A DNA stretch of 64,000 bases from Hypholoma sublateritium FD-334 SS-4 (lineage: Eukaryota; Basidiomycota; Agaricomycetes; Agaricales; Strophariaceae): positions 2,262 to 66,261 of the forward strand of contig KN817524.1 in the NCBI GenBank assembly GCA_000827495.1, in the 5' to 3' direction. The position numbers and the translations under genes were made by a program. Positions 1-10,221 of the stretch are shown here, piece after piece. A model generated the notes under the pieces. It had not been told where the DNA came from, did no database searches, and saw only the letters and a list, made by a program, of their open reading frames with translations. The first letter of the stretch is position 1. Each line of letters starts with the position of its first letter.

Positions 1-240
1 TACATACAGTAGATGTATATCTATTGGGTGAGTCAATATGGTAATCTAACAACAGTGGCAAATATTGCACGGTCACTTATGTGCTGACATCCTGAGCGGT
101 GGCTGTGTGCCTCAAAGCCAACTTGCTGACCAAGCATTGATAGCGGCTGTAAGGCTCACACTCACAAGTTCTTTTGATCACCAAGTGATGGTTCCCACCT
201 CATTTCGTTGCATTTTCCCATCTATCTCAGTCAGTTCTGG
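1..240. repeat. Partial unit of the ~205-bp satellite
   Basis: This stretch matches the satellite units at 13756-14171 and 20478-20910. It shares the landmarks GCTGACATCCT, TGGCTGTGT.CCTCAA, CAACTTGCTGACCAAGCATT, and GTATATCTATTGGGTGAGTC. It is cut by the window edge and is separated from the main array by the degenerate array and Copia-1. No coding capacity is seen. Positions 241-880 next to it hold AT-rich sequence in which I see no gene. Confidence 0.75.
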
Positions 241-884
241 TTGGATTCCTTAGCTGTTTTTTTGAGGTTGTGCGGATTTTTAATGCAGTTCTACCGCAAT
301 CCACAACATTATGTAGCATTTTTTAATCATTAGACAACGTTTAAAATATAGTATTTTAAGCGCACATCCATAGATATTTCATTGACAAGTCATTTGAGCG
401 GATATTCAATTTTGTACAACCGAAGCTTTAGATAATAAACATAGTCACCTATTTCAACCATTGAATCAGGCCTAGTGGCAAGGGTGGCCCCAGATGCAAT
501 TGAGATGCATCTGTGATTCTGTTCTACTTACTCAGTCAATAATGTTGCTATAAATGCAGTTATTTGGTCGATCGCAGCGCACATGTTTAGTCCTAATAAA
601 GACCTTTCTAAAACATGTTTTAGCATGTCTGTCCGATTAAAATTGACCATGCAACAAGCTAATCTTTCAGGGAGGGGGAGAAGGTGATCTACTTCGATGT
701 TTTCACCAACAGAACATCCTTGATCTGCCATAAAAATGTGACAACCATATAGACAGGTACTACCATTGCCTTATCTAAAAAATGTTAAGGAAATCCCCCA
801 AGAATTGACAGAGATAGACTCTTATCTGTGCTGGGAGGAAGGGGAATGATGCCACCATCAGTATTTGATCAGCATGTGCCACAG

Positions 885-1705
885 GGCCAAAAAAGCGAAA
901 TTTGCTGCACTTCTGGAATGCTCCCCCACATAGAATTGGTATCACCTGAAAGCTATGAATGAGGAAATTCAGAATATATTTTTTATAGGTAAATGTGGCA
1001 GGTATTGGTGAAGCAATTGAGGAAGTGACATTATGGTTGAATCTGCTTACAAATCATTCCCAACTCGGACTACATGATGATACATGCCTCCTTCTACCCC
1101 TCCCACTTGTCCTATACCACAAATCAAGGTGTATTTTTGAAGATATAGATGTACTGTTGATGCTGGTGAAAGATGGGACCATGGAGATCAGTATTCATTG
1201 AGATATTAAATAGTCTATTTTGCTAGTGATCAAAATGGGCAAAAAGCAAAATTAGTAGGCTATTCAACCCCTTCCACTTCACCTATTCACACAATCAGAC
1301 TAACAAATTGAAGATATAGATTGACTGATTCTACTATTAAAATTAGGAGTACTGAAGCAAAGTATTTATAAAGATATTGAGCAAGCAATACTTGCTGCAA
1401 GGTTTTGACCTAAAAATAGTCTAAAAAAGCGGACTACATGTCTATTTCTCACCTTCCAGTGCTCCTATTCACACATTTAGGACATCATTTGAAAGCTACA
1501 GATGAGCTGATCCCTCCTATGCCTTTAAATGTGGAGGGACAGTAATATTTATGGAGGAATGGAGTGGTACATCTGCATGATCTATTTATGTGCCGAGTTT
1601 CTTATCTAAAAATAGGTGCAAAAAAGTGAAGTACATCCAATACCATCTTTCTGCATCCATCCCTTAATGGTTTCCTATCCTATATATCCTTTGTATTCTG
1701 ACAGT
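885..1705. repeat. Degenerate tandem array, period about 188 bp
   Basis: Recurring landmarks are AAAAAAGCG or a variant, then a CT-rich CTYCC..CTCCTATTCACAC block, then a GAAAGCTA/GAAGATATAGATG block. They recur near 890, 1065, 1240, 1430 and 1620. Units are strongly diverged, so the array is old. Copia-1 inserted just downstream of it. Short ORFs here have no recognisable product. Confidence 0.5.
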
Positions 1706-1715
1706 TAGTGAAGAC

Positions 1716-2121
1716 TATTGGACGTTAGGCATTCCTCGCGCTTGGCGCCCGTCCATTTTTAGATGCTTACCATTACAAATAATGTACACTGCGGGGCGCG
1801 CGTCTATAGGTCGCACGCACCTCATGGACACATTTCTTTTGTCCCAATTCTTATCTGTTTCCATTCCCTCTTAGTCACATGTAGATACCCCGAGTATGTG
1901 TCGTAGACGCATCGTTTCCTTATAGTCAGAATCCCCCCCAAAATAACTCCCTCAGTTGATCCTACTTGATCTCTGAGGTGAGTTCCCCATTTCCGTAGTC
2001 CCTTCGTACATATGCTGATTGTGCGTAGCACATCTATTTGTACCCGTTTCTATAGGTGACTATGAATATACAGTTGATCCTACTTGATCTCTGAGCACAT
2101 CTATTTGTACCTGTTTCTATA
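1716..2121 (+). repeat. Copia-1 5' LTR
   Basis: The LTR starts TATTGGAC and ends TTTCTATA; the 3' LTR has the same length. It lies between the AAGAC duplication and the tRNA primer site. Its last 170 bp hold the A / intron 1 / B / intron 2 module described separately. The paired LTR differs only by transitions, mostly at CpG-type sites. Confidence 0.93.
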
Positions 2122-2122
2122 G
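1951..2122 (+). promoter_or_regulatory. Split-R leader module of Copia-1 LTR
   Basis: Seen directly: CTCAG (1951-1955); segment A1 (1956-1977); a GTGAGT...GCGTAG intron-like block with a CTGAT branch-like site (1978-2028, 51 nt); segment B1 (2029-2055); then a GT...AG block (2056-2122, 67 nt). That second block consists of an 18-nt linker, a second copy of A (2074-2095, 22/22 identical) and a second copy of B (2096-2122, one mismatch). A and B are fused exactly at the intron-1 boundaries. The same layout, with different sequence, is present in Copia-2 and in the relic LTR. Inference: transcription starts at the initiator-like TCAGT, and splicing makes A-B the 5' R repeat. Confidence 0.8.
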
Positions 2123-2134
2123 GTTATGGGCCCC
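2122..2134 (+). other. Primer-binding site, initiator Met tRNA anticodon arm
   Basis: GGTTATGGGCCCC directly follows the 5' LTR. Its complement GGGGCCCATAACC fits the anticodon stem-loop of eukaryotic initiator tRNA-Met (CAT anticodon followed by AACC), not the acceptor 3' end. Drosophila copia is known to prime from a 5' half of this tRNA. The identical 13-mer follows the LTRs of Copia-2 and of the relic LTR. Confidence 0.85.
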
Positions 2135-2229
2135 GCACTCAGAGTTTAAAATCACTCAGGAATTACCTCACTTGAAATACCTCATATCTTGCTTCGCAAA
2201 CCCTTCCAAATCTTTATCACTAGTCTCAC

Positions 2230-5200
2230 ATGTCTACACAAAAACTTGGCGACGAGTTTCTGCGGATTCCCAAGCTTGACACTATGGGATCAAACTGGGT
2301 TGTTTATCACGACCGTCTCTTAATCTCCATAGACGCTCAAGGGCTAGGAGATCACCTCAATGGCACTGCAAAAATGCCTGTTCATCCTCACCCGCTGCCA
2401 ACAGATGGATCTTCGCAGATGCTCTCAACCAAGCAGAAGGCTAGCGTGGAGGAATATCGGAAGGAGCTGAAAATGTGGAGACAAGAGGAGGCGATCATCA
2501 AACAGCAACTTGCTAGTACGATCTCAGACACTCTATTCTTGAAGATTTGGCTGTTGCCTACAGTTCACGAAATCTGGAGTGCACTCGAGGACACCTACCA
2601 GGTGAAATCTTGCATGGTTTCCATAGACCTTCGACGCCGTTTACAGGAAGAACGGTGCCCGGAGAGAGGAGATTTACGAGCACATTTTGCGAAATTGTGC
2701 CTCATGCGTGAAGAACTCACGTCAATGGGACATCCTCCCGACGACATGGAATTTTACGCCATTGTCATGGGTTCACTTCCGCCATCCTACGACCACTTTG
2801 TGTCAGTCATAGACGCTACCTTCCGCACCACCGTCGCTACTCACCTCGCCATCTCGATCTCCACTGGATCGACCAATTATATTCCTCCTGCTCCATCATC
2901 CAACAATCTTATCCAAAGTCTCATGGAAGAGTACGAGCGCCGCCTTTTACGCAATAAGGCAGGCAAGAAAGACACCAAAAATGTTGCTTTCTATTCCAAT
3001 GACTCCTCAAAAGGGACCAAAGGAAGCTCGTACTCAAAATTGGATGTGGAATGCTTCAATTGTCATAAAATGGGGCATTACAAATCTGATTGCTGGGCGA
3101 AGGGAGGACCAAAGGAGGGCCAGCGCCCCAAGCGAGGCAACCGCGACGCAAAGGGGAAGGGAAAAGGCAAGGACAAGGATGATAAGCCCAATGACAAGGG
3201 CAAGGGGAAAGATAAAGAAAAGGATGCTGCGAACAACGCATCCGATGATTTACCTCTTGAAGCGTGGATGACGCTTTACGTTGATGATTTCATTGACCTT
3301 CCCAAAACCCCACCTGCGCCGCGCGCACCATCTGTTGCTTTCCACGCAGCAATCGGTACTCTTGCGCAGCTTCATGCCGAAGAATACACAAGTGCAAGTG
3401 CCTGGCTCTCCAATAATGATGAAGGCCAGAGTGACGATGATGATGATATGCCTAGTCTTCAAAGCATCAGTGACTCCGAGGACGACAACGAGGATGACAA
3501 GGAAATTTTGCCTCACATCGCGCCTGTGTTTGACATACCGGCATACAATCCACTTCCTCCTGATGACAGTGACGACGACGAGGACATGCCTGGCCTCCAA
3601 GACGTCTCTGATTCGGAATCTGAAAGTGATCTCGAATATGTGGATGATCCACTCAATTTTTCGGATGAAGAATTGGTCTTTGACGAAGCCGATTTCTTCG
3701 AGAACATGTCATCCAACGATGATGACATTTACCTCGGCCAATCGGAAGTTATCCCGGTCGACAACAAGGCATATGCAACTACGTACACGGTTGAGGAGCT
3801 ATCCACCCCGTCCGTTGACGCCGACATCGACCTCTACGATTCAGGCGCCATGCGCCACATGTCAGGCGCAAAGCACCAATTCATTAATTTCATTGAGATC
3901 ACACCCAGGCCAATTTCTGCGGCCGATAATCGTTCATTCAACGCGACGGGCAAAGGAGATGTTCTTGTCCACATACCTAACAGCAATGAAGGTGTATCTG
4001 AAGTCCTTCTCAAGGACGTGTTGTTCGCGCCACAAATGACCGTAACACTCGTCTCTATCAGCCGTATTGTGGAGACCGGCTGTTCCCTGTTATTTGCCGG
4101 CACGACCTGCAGAATATTTAACAAGGAACATGTGTGTATCGGAAAGATTCCTGTGAAGGGGGGACTTTACCGTGTATACGCAAAGCGCCGTCTAGCCGAG
4201 AGCTTCGCCGGAGGCGCCAGGGTCTCAATGACCATCAACGAGCTGCACCGCTGCCTTGGCCACGTCTCGCACACGTGTGCCAAATATCTAGTGGATAAGG
4301 GGCTTATTCTAGGGATCGAGCTCAACCCAGATAGCCACCCTACCGTTTGCGAGTCCTGCGAATGGGCTAAGGGACAACGCAAGGCCATCCGTAAAGAGAG
4401 GGCCACGGAGTGCGCCGCCGCTGTTGGTGATGAAATGCACTCGGATCTTTGGGGGCCATCGCCTGTGGAGAGCATCAACCGGAAGCGTTATTATATCAGC
4501 TTCACGGATGACCACAGCCGATTCACTCATGTATATTTCCTGTCGTCCAAGGATCAGGCGTTCCGGGCATACATTGAAGTGGAGGCGTGGTATCTCACGC
4601 AGTTGGGTATTCAACTCAAATGCCTTCACACAGATCGCGGCGGTGAATATCTAAGCGCCAAGTTCTCTGATCATTCAAAGCTCATGGGAACAATCCGCAA
4701 GCTCACCATCCACGACACGCCCGAATACAATGGCGTCGCCGAGCGCCTCAATCGCACGATCCTCGCCAAAGTCCGCGCCATGCTGCATGACAGCAAACAG
4801 CCTAATTTCCTGTGGGCAGAAGCCGCACGTCACGCCGTATACCTAAAGAACCGCACTTGGACACGCACCCTCGGCGAGACTATGCCGTACGAACTACTTC
4901 ACAGCAAGAAGCCTGATCTCGCGGGTATTCATCCGTGGGGGTGTCGAGTGCGCATGCACAACAGCAGTGGGAACAAGCTGCAAGGGTGTTCCAAAATTGG
5001 CGTGTGGGTGAGATTCGACGAGGAGAGTAATGCTCACTGCATTTACTGGCCGGAAAAGCGCAGCATCACGGTCAAGCGCAGCGTCAAGTTCAATGTCAAC
5101 GATGAGATCATTGTGAACGCAACGCCGCTCGAGGGGGAGATTAGCACCGACGTCGACCCTGACTCGGCTGTCAACCCAAAAATAGCAAATCGCTCACCTA

Positions 5201-5917
5201 TTTCGAGACGTGCCACCATTGAGGACGCCGCGGATGACGAAGATAATGCATCCGAGTCCCCAAATCCCACAGACCACGCCAAAAATATCTTTCGCGAGAA
5301 TGAGCCCATCGCAGAGCCCGCGCCTTTCGAACCACGCCGCGGATCGCGCATCCGCCATGAGTCCGAGTACGTGCGCAGGCTGCGCGACGGTACTGGACTG
5401 TCCAGTGCGCGCCCATCTGACCCTCGGATCCCAACCGGTATTCAGGAAAGCGCAGATGCAGGGGGAGCGGCCGATGCAGTGAGCGATGCGGAAGAGGACG
5501 AGTGGGAGATGGTGGAGGTTGCAGAGCACGCGATGTTGGCAATGATGGCTGGGGCGGAAGGGCTGACCCCAACTTTTGAGGAAGCACGGAAGAGATCGGA
5601 CTGGCCGAAATGGGAAGAGGCGATCAACAGAGCTTGTGTCGTTGAAGGCAAACAACATGTACGAAATCGTTGAACGCCCGCCGAACGTAAATGTCGTCAA
5701 GTGTCGCTGGGTTCTGCGCATCAAAAAGAACTCCGCGGGCGAGATCGACAAGTACAAGGCCCGTCTTGTGGCAAAAGGATTCACGCAAATTCACGGCGTG
5801 GATTATTATGAGACGTACTCACCCATAGCGACGCTCACTTCCTTCTGACTTCTCCTCGCACTTGCCGCGCGCAACGATTGGGAAGCCGATATTTTTGACT
5901 TCGATACCGCATACCTC
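2230..5917 (+). pseudogene. Copia-1 Gag-protease-integrase-RT (5' part), broken
   Basis: A long ORF runs 2230-5673 (1147 codons), then continues in another frame to the hAT insertion. Gag has a CX2CX4HX4C zinc knuckle (near residue 275), followed by lysine-rich and acidic linkers. The aspartic protease motif DSGA is near residue 536. The integrase has an HHCC finger and a D-D-E core (HSDLWGP, HTDRGGEY, NGVAERLN). RT begins after 5640 ([21 protein letters not shown]). A 2-nt loss near 5630 shifts the frame, and TGA at 5846-5848 replaces what is usually an Arg codon, as expected from CGA to TGA. The RT is cut at 5917 by the hAT element. Confidence 0.9.
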
Positions 5918-6121
5918 TAAGGAATGCCATGGGTCAGCCATACCCACGTGGGTCATGGGTATGGGTGCGGGTCATATCTCAGATACCCATGACCCGGGGA
6001 TACCCGTACACAAACATATTACATAATTCTCATAAATTACTTGTTTGCACCAAGTTTGCGCGCAGTTTTTTTTGAGTCAACACAACCTCTACGCTACACT
6101 TGCACCACACTGCACTATCTC

Positions 6122-9100
6122 ATGGCAAACCAGGACAATTCTGACTCTGATACTGTGGCTGGAAATCCCACACGCTCAGGGAGAGTACCAACTGCAAAGT
6201 CTAAAGTGGCCGGAGCTATCCGTAGTCTTTTGCCGAAAAAGACACGTAAAAATGTTGTCCCATCCCCGTCACCCAGTGAAGAATCACTAGACAGCGTGAG
6301 CTCTCATCTAGTAATATCATGAGCGAATTGACCAATTGTTAATACCTCAAGGTCCCACCAATGAAAAAACAGAAAACAAGCCTGATATCAAAACTTACCG
6401 CAAAGGGAAACACGAAAAAGCAAACGAAGGCAGTAGATGTGAGATATTTTAAGATAACCGAACACGTAACTCACCTGATAGCCCACAGAACACCGAAAAA
6501 GAAGCAGTGTCCAAGAAACGTGGACCTCCTTCTCAACAGCCATCAGTCATTGAGATTGATGATGATGATGATGATGACGATAGTGAGGATGACAGTGATA
6601 TTAGGGAGGTTGAAGCACCTGAGAAAGAAAGCCCTGAAGCAGTGCGCAGTATGTCACTCTACTTCAATGATACTGTACAAATCTGATTGAATCTATACCT
6701 AGCGCGCATGATGGAGACGTGGAACACACCTATCTACTCTTTCTGGCACCCAACTCCATCAATCGGTTATGAGAAGAATTGCTGCTATCATGAGTTCAGT
6801 TGCTTCAAAAAGTCATGCAAGGTAAAGTTCGCCGTTACCTAGATACCAAAGATGCTGTGTCAACAGGAAACATGCATTGTCACACCAAGAAATGCTGGGG
6901 TGAGGATGTAGTGAAGCTTGCAATGAGCATGGGCAACATTGACGCAGCAAGGGAGGCATTGGCTAAGTCACCAGATGGATCAATCGCTGAGGCATTTCTG
7001 GTGAAAGGGCTGAATAAACTTACCTTCTCGCACCGTCAGCATATGAAAATGGAGACACAGTTTATACTTCTCCTTCTACTCTCTATTATTAAGCTCACTA
7101 GTAGTGTTGCAGGGCGGAGATTGTACGATGGGTCACAGAAAGTTCACGCCCCTATAAAATTGTTGAGGACCGAGGGTTCAAGACATTGATGAAGACAGGA
7201 CAACCTGAGTATGCCTTACCATCTCCAGCGACTGTATCGCATGATGTTCGTACCATCTTTGCCCGATCACGTCAATGTATCGCATCTATGCTTCAAGTAA
7301 GCCACCATTTATTAATTGAAAATCCACAAAGTATACTCACCTGCTACTGGAGAAACATAAAGGCAAACTCCATTTTGCGACGGACGCATGGACCTCTCCA
7401 AATCACCAGGCCTTTGTTGCGGTAACAGTACATTTCGAGCACAAGGGCGAGCCCATTTGCCTTCTTCTAGATGTCGTTGAAGTCGCTAAGGTAAGTGTCA
7501 ATATATTGAATGATAACCACACCATAACTTACTGGTACACATAGTCTCATAGTGGGGCAAATCTTGCTGAGGCGTTTGCAGGTATTCTGAAGGAGTTCGG
7601 CATTGATCACAAGGCACGTCATTATAATGAGATTATTTCAATAACTTACCTGTCATTAGGTTCTGAGCATCACTGCTGACAATGCTTCGAACAATGATGT
7701 CATGATCTCAGAGCTTGAGTACCTTCTGCCCGAGTTCTCCTCGCTCAACCACGTACGCTGCTTTTTGCATGTCATTAACCTGGTTGCTCGAACATTAGTG
7801 AAACAATTTGACGCACCAAAGAAGACCGTGGTAGCAGCCAACCCAGACGATGAGGCACTGATTGAATTGGCGGGGGATATGGAGTTTGAGGATCATACCA
7901 CGCGTGAGCGTCTACTTGAAGAGTCGGGGAATGAGTGTGCTGAGGATGAGGATGATGTGGATGGATGGGTTGACGAGATGGCAGCTCTTTCACAGGCGGA
8001 GCGTGATGTTTTGGCTGAGAGCACTCATCCTGTCAAAATGGTACTGGTCAAGGTGAGTAGCATGAATGTAGGAGAGAAATCATCACTTACCCTATTGGTT
8101 GGAGATCCGCAAACTCGCCTTCAAAGTTATCAACTCATCGACATTACTTCTCCCCTCCTGGCAGTCATACGTGGCCCAGGAATTGCTAAGTGACCGTGTT
8201 ATTCCACGCGACGTTACAACAAGGTGGAACTCAACTTATGACATGCTTACTTTTGTCCTTGAGTACCGTCCTGTAATCCAGAAATTCACGGCAGACCAAG
8301 AGAACGACATCCGGGAGCTGGAGTTGAGCAAAGAGGAATGGAAGATCGTCAAACAGTTGAACGAAGTACTGATGGTAGGTGGCTGTACGTCCCGTGGAAT
8401 TATTAGTCAGCATACTGATATTCGTCCTACAGGCCCTTAAACACGCAACACAATTCTTCTCTAGAGCCATGCCGCACCTTGCCAATGTGATTCCGGTCAT
8501 GGATATTGTCAGCGACCGGCTCACTGCTCAGGCTAATAATACCAGACTTTCACCATCCATCCGAGTGGCACTAGGTCTTGCAAAGAAGACCCTCAACCAC
8601 TATTACTCAAAAACCGATGATTGTGAAGCGTATCGGATTGCCATGGGTGAGTACTGTAATTTGTCTGTAATATTTCTATCTTCTAATATACAGACAATCA
8701 ATAGTTTTACACCCTCAATATAAATTATCTTACTTCAGAACAGTTCATTGGGAGCAAGAATGGATTAATGTCGCTGAACAGCTTGTACGCACATGTTATG
8801 AAGCTGAGTATAAACCTGCCGTGCCACCAGTTGCCCCCACTCCATCAACGGTATGTTTTTAGAAGATATACAAGATCATAGTTTCTAATGAATACGCCCA
8901 GGTTGCGGGAAAAACATCCAAGAAGGTTGTCAACATGTTTGACACCATGTTCGGCGCATCAGCCACCAACTCGCACACTGACATGCACCACGAACTTGAT
9001 CAATACCTGGCCAATGATACAGAAGTGGTTTCCGACGTCCTCGGGTGGTGGTGGGAGCGCAAGTCAATGTACCCAGGTCTTTCTCGCATGGCTCTAGATT

Positions 9101-9403
9101 ATTTGAGCATTCCCGGTTTGTTGTCTATCTATTATTTGATACAAGTCTTACCGTTCTTACCATTCATTTTTTCAAGCTACTTCTGTCGATGTTGAGCGCA
9201 CATTTAGCAGAGGTCGGCTCATTCTTCCTTACGTGCGTAATCGCCTGTCCGCGCAGTCCACACGCGCTCAGTTGTGTGTTGGGAACTGGAGTTTACATGG
9301 CTATATTCATGACTCTGATGTACTGGCTGCATCTGCACTTCCGGATGTGCTGGGAGATGACGACGTTGAATTTCCTGAGGGCTGGGATAAGATTCTTTTG
9401 TAG
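6122..9403 (+). pseudogene. hAT transposase, multi-exon, one apparent frameshift
   Basis: The protein has a BED-type zinc finger (C..C..H near 6770-6815, completed by CHTKKCW near 6880), an RNase H-like catalytic region (FATDAWTSPNH near 7375; ITADNASNND near 7675), a helical insertion (CFLHVINLVA), and a C-terminal hATC dimerisation domain (GWWWERKSMYPGLSRMALDYLSIP near 9045, then SVDVERTFSRGR after the last intron). Introns are small, for example 6650-6701, one spanning about 7053-7112 and about 8054-8098. The frame slips by one base at about 6818-6822, inside the BED finger, so this copy may be inactive or the site may be an assembly error. The rest reads cleanly to TAG at 9401-9403. Confidence 0.85.
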
Positions 9404-9878
9404 TCTCAAATTCAAATGATATTCTTTTCGATTCTTTTCTATATACCATATACATGGACTATCAATGAAACGAGCAACCAGCTCGTGGGTGCGCTCTGGT
9501 GGTCAGTGAGGGTCTCCGGTGGGTACGGCGGCGGTATCACGTCCTCGAGGGTGGGGCGAAAGCAGTCGGCGCCCACGGGAGCATCAAATCTCCCGCAGGC
9601 GCCATGATGGCATTTTCGAATGCCGAGGCGGAGAGCCAACGAACGACAAGGAATGGCGCCTCCGCAAGCACTGAAGCTCGTAGAGGCGCCTTGGCCAGGT
9701 GATGGGCATTCGCAGGGTGAGCCAGGCATCGCGGCGACGTTGGGAGATGAGGCGGCGAAAGTGCCGGTGCGATGATCGCGCATGCACTACGGCGGCGGTT
9801 TTGCATCGTTGAGGCGAGGCTGGGGTGGTGCAGAAGATGGCTGGGGGTGCGTGGGCGGCGTTGGTGAGGGGAGGGCAG

Positions 9879-10103
9879 TGGTGGATTCGCTTGGGGTGGG
9901 TCAGCAGTCAGGTGGGTGATAGAGGAGCCAAGGGCGCACCTTACACAAAACTCGTGCGGGGGTTAAAGGGCGAGACGGACATGGCGGAGAGCTGGTGGAT
10001 TCGCTTGGGGTGGGTCAGCGGTCAGGTGGGTGATAGAGGAGCCAGGGGCGCACCTTACACAAAACTCGCGCGGGGGTTAAAGGGCGAGACGGACGTGGCG
10101 GGA
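9879..10103. repeat. Two-copy tandem repeat, 114-bp period
   Basis: The block beginning TGGTGGATTCGCTTGGGGTG at 9879 is repeated from 9993 with only a few single-base differences. The high similarity indicates a recent duplication inside the hAT element. Confidence 0.9.
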
Positions 10104-10155
10104 TATGCACGTCTCGTGGGGTCGCGGGAGGGCGTCGAGTCCGAGGATGGCGAGC

Positions 10156-10221
10156 GTAGCATAGCAACTGTGACGTGTTTTAGGACATGTCTGTCCTAAA
10201 GCACGTCACAGCTGCTGGCTA
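10156..10221. repeat. Long imperfect palindrome
   Basis: The core arms are CTGTGACGTG..TTAGGACA at 10168-10187 and its near-perfect reverse complement at 10192-10211 (one mismatch), with a 4-nt loop. Weaker pairing extends to GTAGC...GGCTAC on both sides. It could form a hairpin or cruciform. It may mark the fused inverted ends of a small nested element. Confidence 0.85.

Noticed and set aside
1978..2028. LTR intron-like block as a chance GT..AG
   Set aside because: Rejected as chance because the spliced product is physically present downstream, and the same layout recurs in two unrelated LTRs with a GTGAGY donor each time.
5194..5784. 196-codon minus-strand ORF over Copia-1
   Set aside because: Shadow of the integrase-RT linker; no similarity to known proteins.
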